This document shows positions 29,659-39,910 of a DNA stretch of 64,000 nucleotides, one piece after another. Numbering within the stretch: position 1 is the stretch's first letter; each line of letters starts with the position of its first letter. Under the pieces are notes generated by a model. It did not search any database. It was not told the origin of the DNA and was given only the letters and a program-made list of their open reading frames with translations. The translations under genes were made by a program, and so were the position numbers. The stretch lies in assembly GCF_002104995.1 (NCBI RefSeq), contig NW_024468253.1, positions 1,282,906-1,346,905 on the forward strand, read 5' to 3'. Source of the stretch: Linderina pennispora (Eukaryota > Kickxellomycota > Kickxellomycetes > Kickxellales > Kickxellaceae).

Positions 29659-32633
29659 ATGGCACAGCAGCAACCGGGCCGTAGCCACTCGCAGGCAGGT
29701 GGTGGACAGGTGCGTGGCCCAACGCTACCGCCTATAAGAAACTTGGTTTCAAACATCCCGCCCACCTACAGGGCTCAGCGCGGGCTACCGCCCATGATTC
29801 CCAGGGAGCCAGGCAACAGTCGACCTCACAATGAGCCAGAAACTCAGCCAGCGTACAACTTCGTCCTACAGCCACCACCACCACCCCCACCACCACAGCC
29901 AGGCATACCTGGGGCTGTGCACCCGCACCACCCGCACCACCTTCCGCCATTTAATGGCCACTCGCCACTCGGGGCAATTCGCCATCACCAGGAGGCACCC
30001 TTGGTGCACCATCGACATCACCCTTACAGCCCAGCGATGATGGTGGGTTTCGATTTTGCACATGGCCAGCCCCCACGCACTCCCGGACCCTGGCCAGCAC
30101 CGGCCTACATATCTGGCCCTCCGGTGATGGGGCCGCCAATACCTGGGTATCCCGCATGGCCTGCCGCCGCCGCCGCCGGTAGATTATGCGGCTTATCATC
30201 AGCATGATTTTGTCTTCGGACGGCGGAATCGGCGCACGCAGGCGTGCAAGTACTGCAACAAGAAAAAGGTGCGGTGCGAGGGCGGCAATGGCGACAAGGG
30301 AGCGCCCTGTGATATGTGCGTGCGGCTGGACATTCGGTGTGAGTGGGGAGAGAGGAGGAAGCGCGGGCCCAAGCCGAGGAACAGACGACAAGCCAGCACA
30401 CCGTCCCCGTGCCGTTTATCCATCCAGCCAATATACCGCAGGGCGATGCACGGGGTGGCCACAGTGTCGCGGCGCTATCTGCATCTGCATATGCAGACAG
30501 GCGTGCGGTGGAAGCGTCAGGGTCACGGGATGCTGACACCGCAGGCTCGCCATCGGCAGCGACTGGGAAGAGCACTGGTGCTGCGGGTGGATCCAGCAGC
30601 CAGACAGCCGGACAGCAGAGCGCGAAGGGGATCATGGAGTCACCTGGCCGACTCGCTAGTCCAGGGGCTGGGGGCAGAAGGACCACAGCAGGCACAATGG
30701 CGAGGCTGATGGGTCAAAGCTCGAGCATGACCCCGTGTACCTGAACTCGGAGCCCCGGCAGATTGCCAAGACCGACTCGATGAACAGCCGCACCGAGCAC
30801 ACGCCCTCCTCGGTCGGCGGAATCAGCACCAGCGACTTCATCGCGCCATCAGTTGAGAATTTGATGCAGCAAGTAAACTCGAGCAAGGTCGATGCAGATA
30901 CACGCGAGGCCGTGATGGCATACTTTGACTATTTCTACGCGTTCTCGCCGACGCTTCACCCGTCGACATTCCTACGACAGCTCGTGGACGGGAACGTCGA
31001 CCAGCTGCTGATTGATGCGATAAAGGCGATGACGGCGCGGTTTATCACGGCCAAGACGGGTCGCAAAATCGACCCCACGCCGTACATCGGACAATGTCAA
31101 GCGCAACATGATTATGCACATCGAGGAGCCGTCGCTGGATATCATACGCGCTATCCAGATCATTGCCATGAATGAGGCGTGTGTGGGGCACTTCATGTCG
31201 TACAATACGCTGATGTGCACTGTCGCCAGCATGATAGTGCGGCTCGGCTGGCATGAGATGGACTTGTACCGGACGCTGAAGCCAAAGACGTGGGAGGGGT
31301 GGGTGGAGGCAGAGACCAAGCGCCGTGTGTTCTGGCTTGTATACCAATCGGACTACTATCTGGCGCTCATGTCGGGCAGGCCGGCCATGATCCCTGAGAA
31401 CATGGTGTACGTGCGTGCTCCATGCGCTGACTCCGAGTGGGATGAGTTCAACTTTTCGCTGGTTACCAAGACGCCGGAGTCGAGAGACCCGCCGATGGCC
31501 AGCACCGAGCCACGAGCAGCGTCAGCACCCACAGCCGGCGCCACGGCTCGTGATCGCGATAGCGACAACGATGATAGTGGCAGCGACATCGGCGAATTCA
31601 CATTTGAGCAGCAGTGGATCTGGAGCAACTCCGACGACAGCTCATCGCCGCAAACAGTCCGCCGCATAGTGGTGTCTGGGGCTGTCTCGCAGTCATTCAC
31701 GCTCCTGAACGGCCTGGCAACAATCAACGGGCGCGTTGGCAGGTTCCTCTGCGATGCCAAAGCTGCGCGCTACGACCAGCAGGAACTCGGCGCCCTGAAC
31801 CGGCCGTTCCCCGCAGTCGACTTTTTCGAGACCACAGACACGGGGCATCTCGTGTACTCGGTCCAGCGCCGCGTCAAGGTTATCTCCGAGTACGCTGAGT
31901 TCCACAAGTATGCGGCAGAGCTGCAAAAGTGGCTCGATAGCTTGCAGCCAGCGGAGAAGTTCCGCGACGGCTCGCTCAAGGCCGACGACGTGCAGTACTT
32001 TGGCAACGCAAACCACCGGGCATTTGTCCTCCGGGTGCGCTACTTTTGCCTGCGCTGCTACGCATACTCGTCGATGATCATCCTGCACTCGTCGAACCGT
32101 CGGTCATTCTTTGCAGAGTTTGAGGTGCCGCTGGAGGTCTGCCAAGAAGCAGTCGAGGCTGGCGAGCTGGAGATGGATGCAACGGAGCTGCTGCTGAGGC
32201 AGATCATGTCGTCCGCATTCGGCAGGGTCTGGAGCCAGGGGCTGCTGGCATACGACATCGAGCCAGAGTCGTGGAAAGTATGCGTTGAGTGCGCCCATGG
32301 GCTCTCGGACCATCTGAGACGCAACGACGACATGCCATTTACTCGCTTCGACCTCGTTTTGCCGTTTGCTGTGTTTACGCTGACCACCGTGCTGCTGCGC
32401 CAGATCCGTCTGTGTAAGATTGCCATTGGGAAGCGCGACGAGAGCCAAATGTCGCTGAGCGAGTGGCAGGCGGAGCTGGAATCGCTCGACCCTGGATGTC
32501 GAGCACCAATGGAAGGTCATGCAGGGGCTGGGCACCGTGTGGAATGTCGAGGGCATGGTCGACTCTGCTCAAGTTTATGAACGTCGACGAGGTAGCCAAG
32601 GCGGCTGAGCAGCTCTCGTCAATGGCACTTTGA
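29659..32633 (+). CDS. Zn2Cys6 transcription factor with fungal-specific TF domain (copy 2), frame-broken
   Basis: Paralogue of the gene at 25853-28936. The N-terminus (MAQQQPGRSHSQAGGGQVRG) is Pro/His-rich with a run of eight prolines. The zinc cluster is ACKYCNKKKVRCEG...CDMCVRLDIRC with 10 residues in the middle loop, then ERRKRGPKPR. The TF domain is closely related to copy 1 (TREAVMAYFDYFYAFSPTLH; RRVFWLVYQSDYYLALMSGR). Reading homology through requires frame changes near 30190, 30380, about 30670, 31089, 32493 and 32558. At least four have the sign of one extra base. The end is then FMNVDEVAKAAEQLSSMAL with TGA at 32631, parallel to the end of copy 1 (DEVTNAADLFSSLSL). Function and targets are unknown. 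Confidence 0.82.
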
Positions 32634-32673
32634 AAAATAATTGCTTTTAGAAAAACAACAAAACGACAATTAC

Positions 32674-33501
32674 TTAGGAGAGGGCGATAAGCAGGATAAC
32701 AATGAGGAAAATGACAGCAAACATCAGGATGCAGCACTTGGTCCTGTTGGACCGCCGCTGGTACTCGCTAGCCGTGGTGAGCTCCTCGGACGCCGCATGC
32801 ACATTGACAGCGACGCTCTGCACGTTCGTCTCGATGTTGTCCAGCAGCGACTGCTGCTCGGTGACAATAGTCCCCAGGTCGCGGAAGATCTCGTTCAGCT
32901 CCACGATGCCCTGCTCAATCTCGTTGATTTCCGATTCGCGCTCGTTGATAAGCGCTTCGTTGTACTCTACCTCGTTGTCCAGAACACGCAGCTGCACATG
33001 CCGCTGCTCGCCCAGCAGAGGGTTGGACTCGTCCACCTCGTCGTCCTGCGCGGCTGTGTCGTGCTGCACCTCGATGGCGTGCCTGGCCCGGTCTACGTAC
33101 TCGCGCGACGCTTCGGCAGACACTCGCTGGATGGCCTGGTACTGCTCTACTGTTTTTTGGAAGTCTGATGTCAGCTTCTGCTGCTCCAGCCGGCGCTGCT
33201 TGCGCTTGGACGGCTCCTTCTGGAACTCGGACAGAGACTTGAGCTCGCTGGCCGTGCTCTTTACCAGCTCGCGCGTGTTCTCCATCTTGTTGTGGATGTC
33301 CTGCCGCAGACGGGCCGTGTCGCGCGACGTGCCCAGCTGCCCGACAAGCTGGCGTATGTTGGCTACGCTGGCGTTTATTCTGAATATCTTCTGCGACAGG
33401 CCCTGCACCGTCTTCTTGTACAGCTGCTCCTCGTCCGACAGGCCCGACCCCTGCTGCTGCTGCTGGCCGTAATTGCCCCGCTCTAAATCGTTGAAGGACA
33501 T
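32674..33501 (-). CDS. PEP12: Qa-SNARE, PEP12/syntaxin-7 family
   Basis: Endosomal/vacuolar t-SNARE of 275 residues. N-terminus MSFNDLERG, then a Habc-type three-helix region (residues about 25-130). The SNARE motif at about residues 185-240 includes IVELNEIFRDLGTIVTEQQS, with a zero-layer Gln in VTEQQSLLDNI. A C-terminal membrane anchor (CCILMFAVIFLIVILLIAL) ends the protein. Length and layout match PEP12/STX7; a vacuolar VAM3-like role cannot be excluded. It is tail-to-tail with the second regulator (about 40 bp apart) and head-to-head with the golgin gene about 300 bp away. Confidence 0.88.
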   Translation of the reverse strand: MSFNDLERGNYGQQQQQGSGLSDEEQLYKKTVQGLSQKIFRINASVANIRQLVGQLGTSRDTARLRQDIHNKMENTRELVKSTASELKSLSEFQKEPSKRKQRRLEQQKLTSDFQKTVEQYQAIQRVSAEASREYVDRARHAIEVQHDTAAQDDEVDESNPLLGEQRHVQLRVLDNEVEYNEALINERESEINEIEQGIVELNEIFRDLGTIVTEQQSLLDNIETNVQSVAVNVHAASEELTTASEYQRRSNRTKCCILMFAVIFLIVILLIALS

Positions 33502-33802
33502 TATTAGAATATGGAAATGGCGGTAGGCTGTTTATATACAGAGACAAAGAAGGGCTGCCAGGACCATCGTCCGCTGACGTGCGAGACCAGAGGAGCCTTG
33601 GCAAAGTGTCATGTGGGGATTGTCGCAGCGAATCAAACCACGGAAAGTCCGCTTCACCAGCTCACGTGTGCACCTCCGGATGAGAATGCACCAAGCCTGC
33701 ATGTTCCTGTGCCCTCCGCTCGTCGCACCTCCTTGTAACTTAATCTGCGCTCATCAGCTTTACTTCATTTCCCTTTCCTTGCATTCTACCTACTTGCAGA
33801 AC

Positions 33803-36800
33803 ATGGGCGATTCAACACCACCGCCGCCAGACGCATCGGCAGCCGACACCCAGAAACCGCCAGGCACTGGCTCCACCAACGGCGATGCCTCCGCGCCAGC
33901 AGCGAAGCTGACGTCTGACACACTGAAGCCCGGCGACGTGGTTACTGAGCAGTTTCTTATGCGCCTAGCCAAGCTGGAGAAGTACGAGCACAAGCTGGCC
34001 GAAGGTTGCACGCGTTTATCGCAACCTGAACACTGCGCGCAAGGCCATTGAGGTGGTGCTGAAGAAGCTGACGCCTGTCCAGAGCATCGCTGACGTCGAC
34101 GAGCTCGAGGCGCATCTATCTAACCTGAACATGAAATCCCAGTACGCTGGGGAGCAGATTGGTGCCCTGACAGAACTCGACAAAGGTAAGCGAACTGGTG
34201 GTCGATGGGTCTGGCGAGGGTCAGAGTACCAGCACACGACTAACACACGGCCCCTGCGACTGTAGTCAACCGGACAAAGATCAGCGACCTCGAGTCCAAG
34301 TTGGCCAGCCTGCAGAGTGCTGACGAATGAGCGACAGAGGCTGGCTAAGGAGCTCGACCAGATCACAAAGGAGCGCAAGGTTGTCGAAGGTCAGCTCGAG
34401 CGTAGCAACCAGAAGCTCAAGATCGACATTCGAGGCTCTTAAATCCAAGCAGGCTGAGCTAGAGACCCAAGGGCAGACCGCTGATGCCTTGGCAGAGAAG
34501 CTGTGTGGCCTGATTGGTAATGAAGCTGAAGACCTGACCGCAAACGAGAATCTGGCAACGCTGCGGGCACTGCTTGTTGAAAAGTGCGGCCTACCTGAGG
34601 GATTTGCCAGTGCTAGCGAGCTTGAAGCGGCCAAGAAGGATGCTGAAGAAATCGGTGCCCGACTGGAAGAGGCCAAGAAAACGCAGGATTCGCTCGAGCT
34701 GGATCTGGCCAAGGCCAAAGAGCAGTACCACCAGCTTGGCGAGGAGAAGGACAAGGCAGTCAGCGACCTGAATGCTACCCTCCAGGCCAAGGATGATGCG
34801 GTCCAGGCAGGCCGAATCCAAAGCAAACGAATTGTCAGGCCAGATTGAGTCTCTGAAGAGCGATCACGACACAAAGGCGAAGGCTGTGGAGGAGCTGAGC
34901 CAAAAGCTTGAAGCCGAAGCTCGGGCGAAGCATGAGGCTGAGGAGCAGGCCGCAAAGCTGTCTGGCGAGATTGCGGCACTTGAGGCAAAGGCCGATGCGC
35001 CGCCGCCATCACCTCCGGTGGCTGACGCATCTGCTACCACCGATCCCCTGACAATAGAACGCGTGGAGAGCATCATTAATGCGGCATTGGCGCATAACCT
35101 TGCGGCCAAGGCGTCTCATGGCGCTGATCCGAACCATTCTCCTCATCACCAGCCGCAACAGCAGCAAGGTGGGGGTGGCAGCAAGAAGAAGGGCAAGGGC
35201 AAGAGAAAGGCCAGCAAGAGCGTGTCGGTGGTCCCTTCGGCGGCTACAGCCGAGCCCAGTGGGAGCACCGGACCCTGTCCTGGTCACCAAGGAGGAGATC
35301 GACCGGCTGATAGGGCTTGTTGAATCTGCTGGCATCAAGGCGCAGCCCAGAGAGGCTTCAGCTGCAGAACCAGCGGTGGTCCATGACGATACCAAGCTGG
35401 TGGAGCTGCAGAAGACAATCGACGACCTCTCATTGCAACTCGACGAGGCTCGCAAGGCGGAAAAGGCTGCCAACGACGCAAGCATTGCACAGGCGGAAAA
35501 GCTCCAGACGGAAATAAACCACCTCGAAGAGTCGCTCAAGGCAGCTGAGATCGAGCGCAATGGTCTGCAGGAGCAGCTGAGTGCGAAAGGAGACCGAGAT
35601 GCGCCAGTTGGTGGGCAAGCTGGAGAAGCAGCTGACCTGATGTCGAAGGGCAGGCACAGGCAGCCAAGGAAAAGCAGGCGGCAAGGATCGATGAAGCTAA
35701 ACACGGCGCTGAATGATGCGCAGGCGAATATGGATGCTCTGTCAAAGAAGCATACAGACGAGGCCGAGCTGCAGACCAAGGGAGGCCTGAGGCCATGACA
35801 AGCAAGCTGGAAGCTGGCAGGAGAAGCTGGCCAGCGAGGTTCCTACGCTGAAAACCAAATGCGATGAGGTTCGTGCCGCAGCGACAAAGCTTGAAGGCGA
35901 GCTACGCGAACACAAGGCGAAGGCTGGAGGAGGCTGAGTCGGCGCTGAAGAAGGCGAACAGCAACTTCAAGGACGAGCGGTCTCGTTTAGCATCGAGCTT
36001 GGCTAAGGCGCAGGGCAACAACGCTCGGCTTGAGGGCCAGCAGCAGGATCTGCAGTCCAAACTGGCCAAGGCAGTCTGGTGAACGCGCCCAGGAGAAGCA
36101 GCGTGCGGATTCTGCCTGAGTCATCGCTAGAGCAGGCGCGCACCAGCATGGCCAAGGCCCGCCAGGACGCCAGTACTGCCGCCCGCCAGATCGCCGACAA
36201 GGACAAGCAGATTGCTGAGATCCAAGGCAAGCTGGCCGAGCTCGAAGAGCATGTGCGTACTGTTGACGATGATCTGGCCAACAGCCGCGAGCTGTTCAGC
36301 GAGAAGAGCCGTGTGTTGGCGCAGACCACCTCGCAGCTGCAGGAAGCACAGTATGCGCTGGAGAAGGCGAAGGCGTGCGAACAAGGCAGCTGCTGGAGAA
36401 TGCAGCAAAGGAGCTTGAGTCTGCTGCGCGAAGCATTGGCTGAGGCGCGCCAGCAGGCCAAGGAACAGGCGTCGAGAGACCAGGCGGAGATCGGCAAGCT
36501 GCGCGCTCAGCTGGGCACATTCGACCAGCAGGCCAAGCAGGCCAGCCAGGTAGAGCGCCTGGAGGCAGAACAGGCTGAGCGCATGGCCGAGTTGGAGACG
36601 CTGCGCAGCAACCTCCAGCGTTCTGATGAGCAGCAGGCTGCGACTCCAGGTCGAAGTGGACCGGCTACGTGACATTGAAAAGGATCTCAAATCGTCCAAG
36701 GAGCAGCTCGAGCGGGTCACCGACGAGCGCAAGCTGTCGGAGCAGCGCTGGAAGCGGGTCCATCCGTGATCTGAAGGAGGAGGTGCGCCGGCTGCACCGG

Positions 36801-37427
36801 GAGCGCCAACTGCTTGTTGCTCAGTCGTCGCCGGGTGCGTCCACTGCCACTTCGCCGATGCCCCCGAACTTCGCCGCAGAAGCAGGGTGTCAATGCGAGC
36901 TCGTCGTCACCGGGTAGCCGGTCCAACTCACTGACCATGGCTTCGGTGTCGTCGCTGCTGCGGGCGGCCACGGGCAATGCTGCTGCCTCCGGAAACAGCC
37001 CCTTGCCCGGCATTCCTCGGCGTGCCTCAGCCCAGACTGCGACACCAGCAGCGACTCAGCAAGACCCACGCAAGGCAATTAGCCCCCATTTGGATGTCGA
37101 GGCGGCGCCGGTGGATTCACATCCGCCAGGAGCAGCCGCTGCATGTATCCGAGTCAGCCCCGCCGCCAAACATGGCTAACCACAGGACTCGAGCCAAACA
37201 TCAGGCGAGAAGCCCACATCCGCTCAGCCAGCACGGCTGGCAGCTCGTCAGGCTATAGCGATGATAGCCAGATGGAGTCGACTGTCAACACTGAGTATTT
37301 GCGCAATGTGCTGTTCCGGTTCTTCAACGACAAGGACCGGCGGTCGCAGCTGGTGCCTGTTCTGTCGATGCTTCTCAACTGTAGCACTGAGGACATCAGG
37401 CACATACAGTCACTATTGCTCAAGTAA
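33803..37427 (+). CDS. GRIP-domain golgin, long coiled coil, frame-broken
   Basis: Peripheral trans-Golgi tether. The start MGDSTPPPPDASAADTQKPP leads into about 1,000 residues of coiled coil (for example KLEKYEHKLA, ARKAIEVVLKKLTPVQSIAD). It ends in a GRIP domain, NTEYLRNVLFRFFNDKDRRS followed by QLVPVLSMLLNCS, which in other golgins binds ARL1-GTP. One standard intron is visible, 34186-34265 (GTAAGC...CTGTAG), joining DK to VNRTK. Elsewhere about fifteen one-base frame changes are needed (for example near 34003, 34329, 34433, 34812, 35274, 35590), nearly all with the sign of one extra base. A Ser/Pro-rich linker lies before the GRIP domain. It is closest in layout to yeast IMH1 or animal golgin-245, but orthology is not established. 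Confidence 0.82.
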
Positions 37428-37598
37428 TCTGCGATATTCCCAATCACCCTAGACGTAATTTTGCCCAAATTGACCTTCCTTTTAACTACATGCTACGCTG
37501 TTCCTGCTTCTATTCGCTGGAGTGCGATGTATTCAAACGGCAGATAGGCATAATGCTGTAAGATTGTATTTGCCGAATGGAACCCTCTAATCGGCCTT

Positions 37599-38063
37599 TC
37601 ACATACATTTGGCACTGCTTCCAACATTAACGCACGTCTCCCCTTCGTAGCAGTCCACCACATTGGTATCAACTATGCTTTCCGGCACAGGAAGCGGCAC
37701 ACCACGACATGTTAGTTTCCAGACCATGGCTGCCACCTCCGAGGGTATAGCTGTGTATAGCAGTGCACATGGCACGTTGGTGGAATGGTCGACAGCTTGT
37801 TTGCTGGAACCAATGCCGTACATGTTACTGAAGCCGAGGTTGCAGGGCGTACAAGCATGGATCTCAGCCCTGTTAGCATGCAAATCGATTTGCTCAGCAT
37901 GCATCGGTGAACCAGGGCACAGGCTGGCCTTCGAGGGGAATTGCTGGCCAGGTGCGTTCTTCATGCCGCAGCCTCTGCTGTGCACAAGGCAGACGAGCTA
38001 GTAGGTGCTAACCTGAGACACTGCTAACGAGCCCAAGCAGAAGTAAACTGCAATGCCTGTCAT
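37599..38063 (-). pseudogene. Possible small secreted cysteine-containing protein, interrupted
   Basis: From ATG 38063 the minus strand encodes a signal-peptide-like MTGIAVYFCLGSLAVSQ. An in-frame TAG follows about four codons later, then the same frame is open for about 125 codons. This part has spaced cysteines and ends DCYEGETCVNVGSSAKCM. The Cys pattern at the end recalls small chitin-binding modules (CBM19-like), but the match is weak. It could be a broken gene, a gene with an unseen intron around 37995-38015, or chance. Confidence 0.3.
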
Positions 38064-38227
38064 ATTAGCGACGCTCAGAAAACCAAACGCGTTCGCAGAT
38101 GACCAGCGGATTTGCGAATGACGTGACAACCTAACCTGCTTCCCCAGTAAATTGTTCTCTCTGCCAGGCATCATCTTCTCCTTCGCTATCCACGTAATTT
38201 TCCAGCCTCTTATTTTCGCAAACTACC

Positions 38228-39032
38228 ATGGCAGAACTGGCTACGCGGCAGGCGGCGTTTCTTCGCAAAGCAGTACCTATCGGGTCGTTCACACAATGCC
38301 GGACTCCTCCGCACGCAAGCCCGGCTGGGCAGCACATACTTTGAGCTGTTTGATGAGGGCCCCGAGGGGCTGGTAAACGGGCCCGGCGATACACTGGGTG
38401 GCCAGGTAATGTGCGCTTACAAGTACAAGTCACTCTCAAAAGCCTACTACAACATGCATCTGCCGGCAGCCCCCGGCGGCGAGGCCAGCCACGGCCATCG
38501 CGGCAAGCTGATCGGCCGCGTAGCGTCGAACCTAAAGGGAACAGCGTTTTCGATCATGGAGCGCGTCAACATCGACAACTGGGATATCCCCGAGGAGCAG
38601 ATAGAATGGCGCGAGGTGTGCTGCGTCCTGTACGAGACTAACATCTTGGGCCAGCGTGGGCCGCGCAAAATGACTATACTGCTACGCGCTGTCGACGAGC
38701 ACGGCACAGCCATCGAGCCGTTGAAGGAGAGTGTGCCGCTAGTTGATCGGCATAAGGCTGGGCTAGATGAGAACCTGGCAGTGCTGTGCAACAGAGCGCC
38801 CAAGTGGAACCCAGAGACCAGCAGTTTCATTTTGGAATTCGGTGGACGTGTGCGCGAGTCCAGCGTCAAGAACTTCCAGCTGGTGCATCCGGAGGATGAG
38901 GACTATGTGGTTATGCAGTTCGGCAGGGTCGGTCCAGACTCGTTCACGCTCGATATGCGGTTCCCAACGACACCGGTCATGGCACTGGGCATTGCGATAA
39001 CGTCGCTGGACCGAAAGCTCGCTTGCTCATGA
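38228..39032 (+). CDS. Tubby-like protein
   Basis: C-terminal Tubby beta-barrel/helix domain protein of about 268 residues; in animals such domains bind PI(4,5)P2. The diagnostic end is clear: VKNFQLVHPEDEDYVVMQFG, then RVGPDSFTLDMRFP and ALGIAITSLDRKLAC. Compare the animal TUB signature NFQ...DYIVMQFGRV...FAIALSSFDSKLAC. LIGRVASNLKGTAFSIME matches the strand before it. From ATG 38228 (MAELATRQAAFLRKAVPIGS) a one-base frame change near 38302 (extra base) is needed to enter the main frame. The protein is almost only the Tubby domain, with no long N-terminal arm. Confidence 0.85.
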
Positions 39033-39166
39033 CATCACTTTCAGCGACCCATTACGTTTCAGGATTTGGATCGGATGGGTAGGCTGTGTTAAGCCGGTTT
39101 TTTGGTCGTGTATTCCTCGTGTATCTTTTTAAACTCTGGCCCTCTTCTCACAATCAGCCCTGCAGC

Positions 39167-39883
39167 ATGTCGGTCCAGGATAGCGGGATATACGCAAAGC
39201 TGTCAGAGACCATCAAAGGTCGCAGCGGCGCGCCCACAGATGTGCCTGTGGATCCAGTGACAAAGCAGTTCACGCCCGGCTTCGTCGAGCGGTCAATGGG
39301 CCCCAGCGTGCGCGAAACACCGACGCACGTGTACAACGACCGCGTAAACGGCCGCGCCCTTCTTCTCACCAACCCATTCAAAGAGAGCCCGAGCGACAAG
39401 GGCCGCGTAGGCGATGCAAAGCTCAAGCGGCGGGCTAACCGCAAGACCATCACAGCGAAGGAGAAGCGGGCGCTAAGGATATACGACATCCCGGAAGCGG
39501 CACGGAAGTACGAGCTGTTTCTGCCATTGCATGAGATGTGGAACCAGTACATGAGCGGGCTTCTCGGCAATGCGCAGGGGAAGCCAGCGACCATGCTGAA
39601 CAAGATTGTCAAGGCGGATATGCATGGAGCAGAGATGACGGTTGTCAAAGCACGGTGCCCAAACTTTGTCGGGGTGTCGGGAATCGTTGCGCAGGAGACC
39701 AAGAACACATTCAAGTTCATCACCAAGAGCGACCGCCAGGCGGTGGTTCCCAAGGCGCACTGCGTGTTCATGCTGAAGCTGCCAACAGGCCAGACATGCA
39801 AGCTGTTTGGCGACCAGTTTGTATTCAGGGCCAGCGAGCGCGCGACACGAAAGTTCAAGCCCAAGCCGTCTGTAGACCTGTAA
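39167..39883 (+). CDS. POP4: RNase P/MRP subunit p29
   Basis: Protein subunit of the nuclear RNase P and RNase MRP ribonucleoproteins (tRNA 5' and rRNA processing). 238 residues from ATG 39167 (MSVQDSGIYAKLSETIKG). A basic N-terminal half (KLKRRANRKTITAKEKRALR) precedes the Sm-like Rpp29 barrel: LNKIVKADMHGAEMTVVKAR, then FVGVSGIVAQETKNTFKFIT and CVFMLKLPTGQTCKLFGDQF. The order and strand pattern match eukaryotic Rpp29. It is tail-to-tail with the armadillo gene, with stops 27 bp apart. Confidence 0.92.
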   Translation: MSVQDSGIYAKLSETIKGRSGAPTDVPVDPVTKQFTPGFVERSMGPSVRETPTHVYNDRVNGRALLLTNPFKESPSDKGRVGDAKLKRRANRKTITAKEKRALRIYDIPEAARKYELFLPLHEMWNQYMSGLLGNAQGKPATMLNKIVKADMHGAEMTVVKARCPNFVGVSGIVAQETKNTFKFITKSDRQAVVPKAHCVFMLKLPTGQTCKLFGDQFVFRASERATRKFKPKPSVDL

Positions 39884-39910
39884 AGGAATATTATTGCAAT
39901 GTGGATTTTT

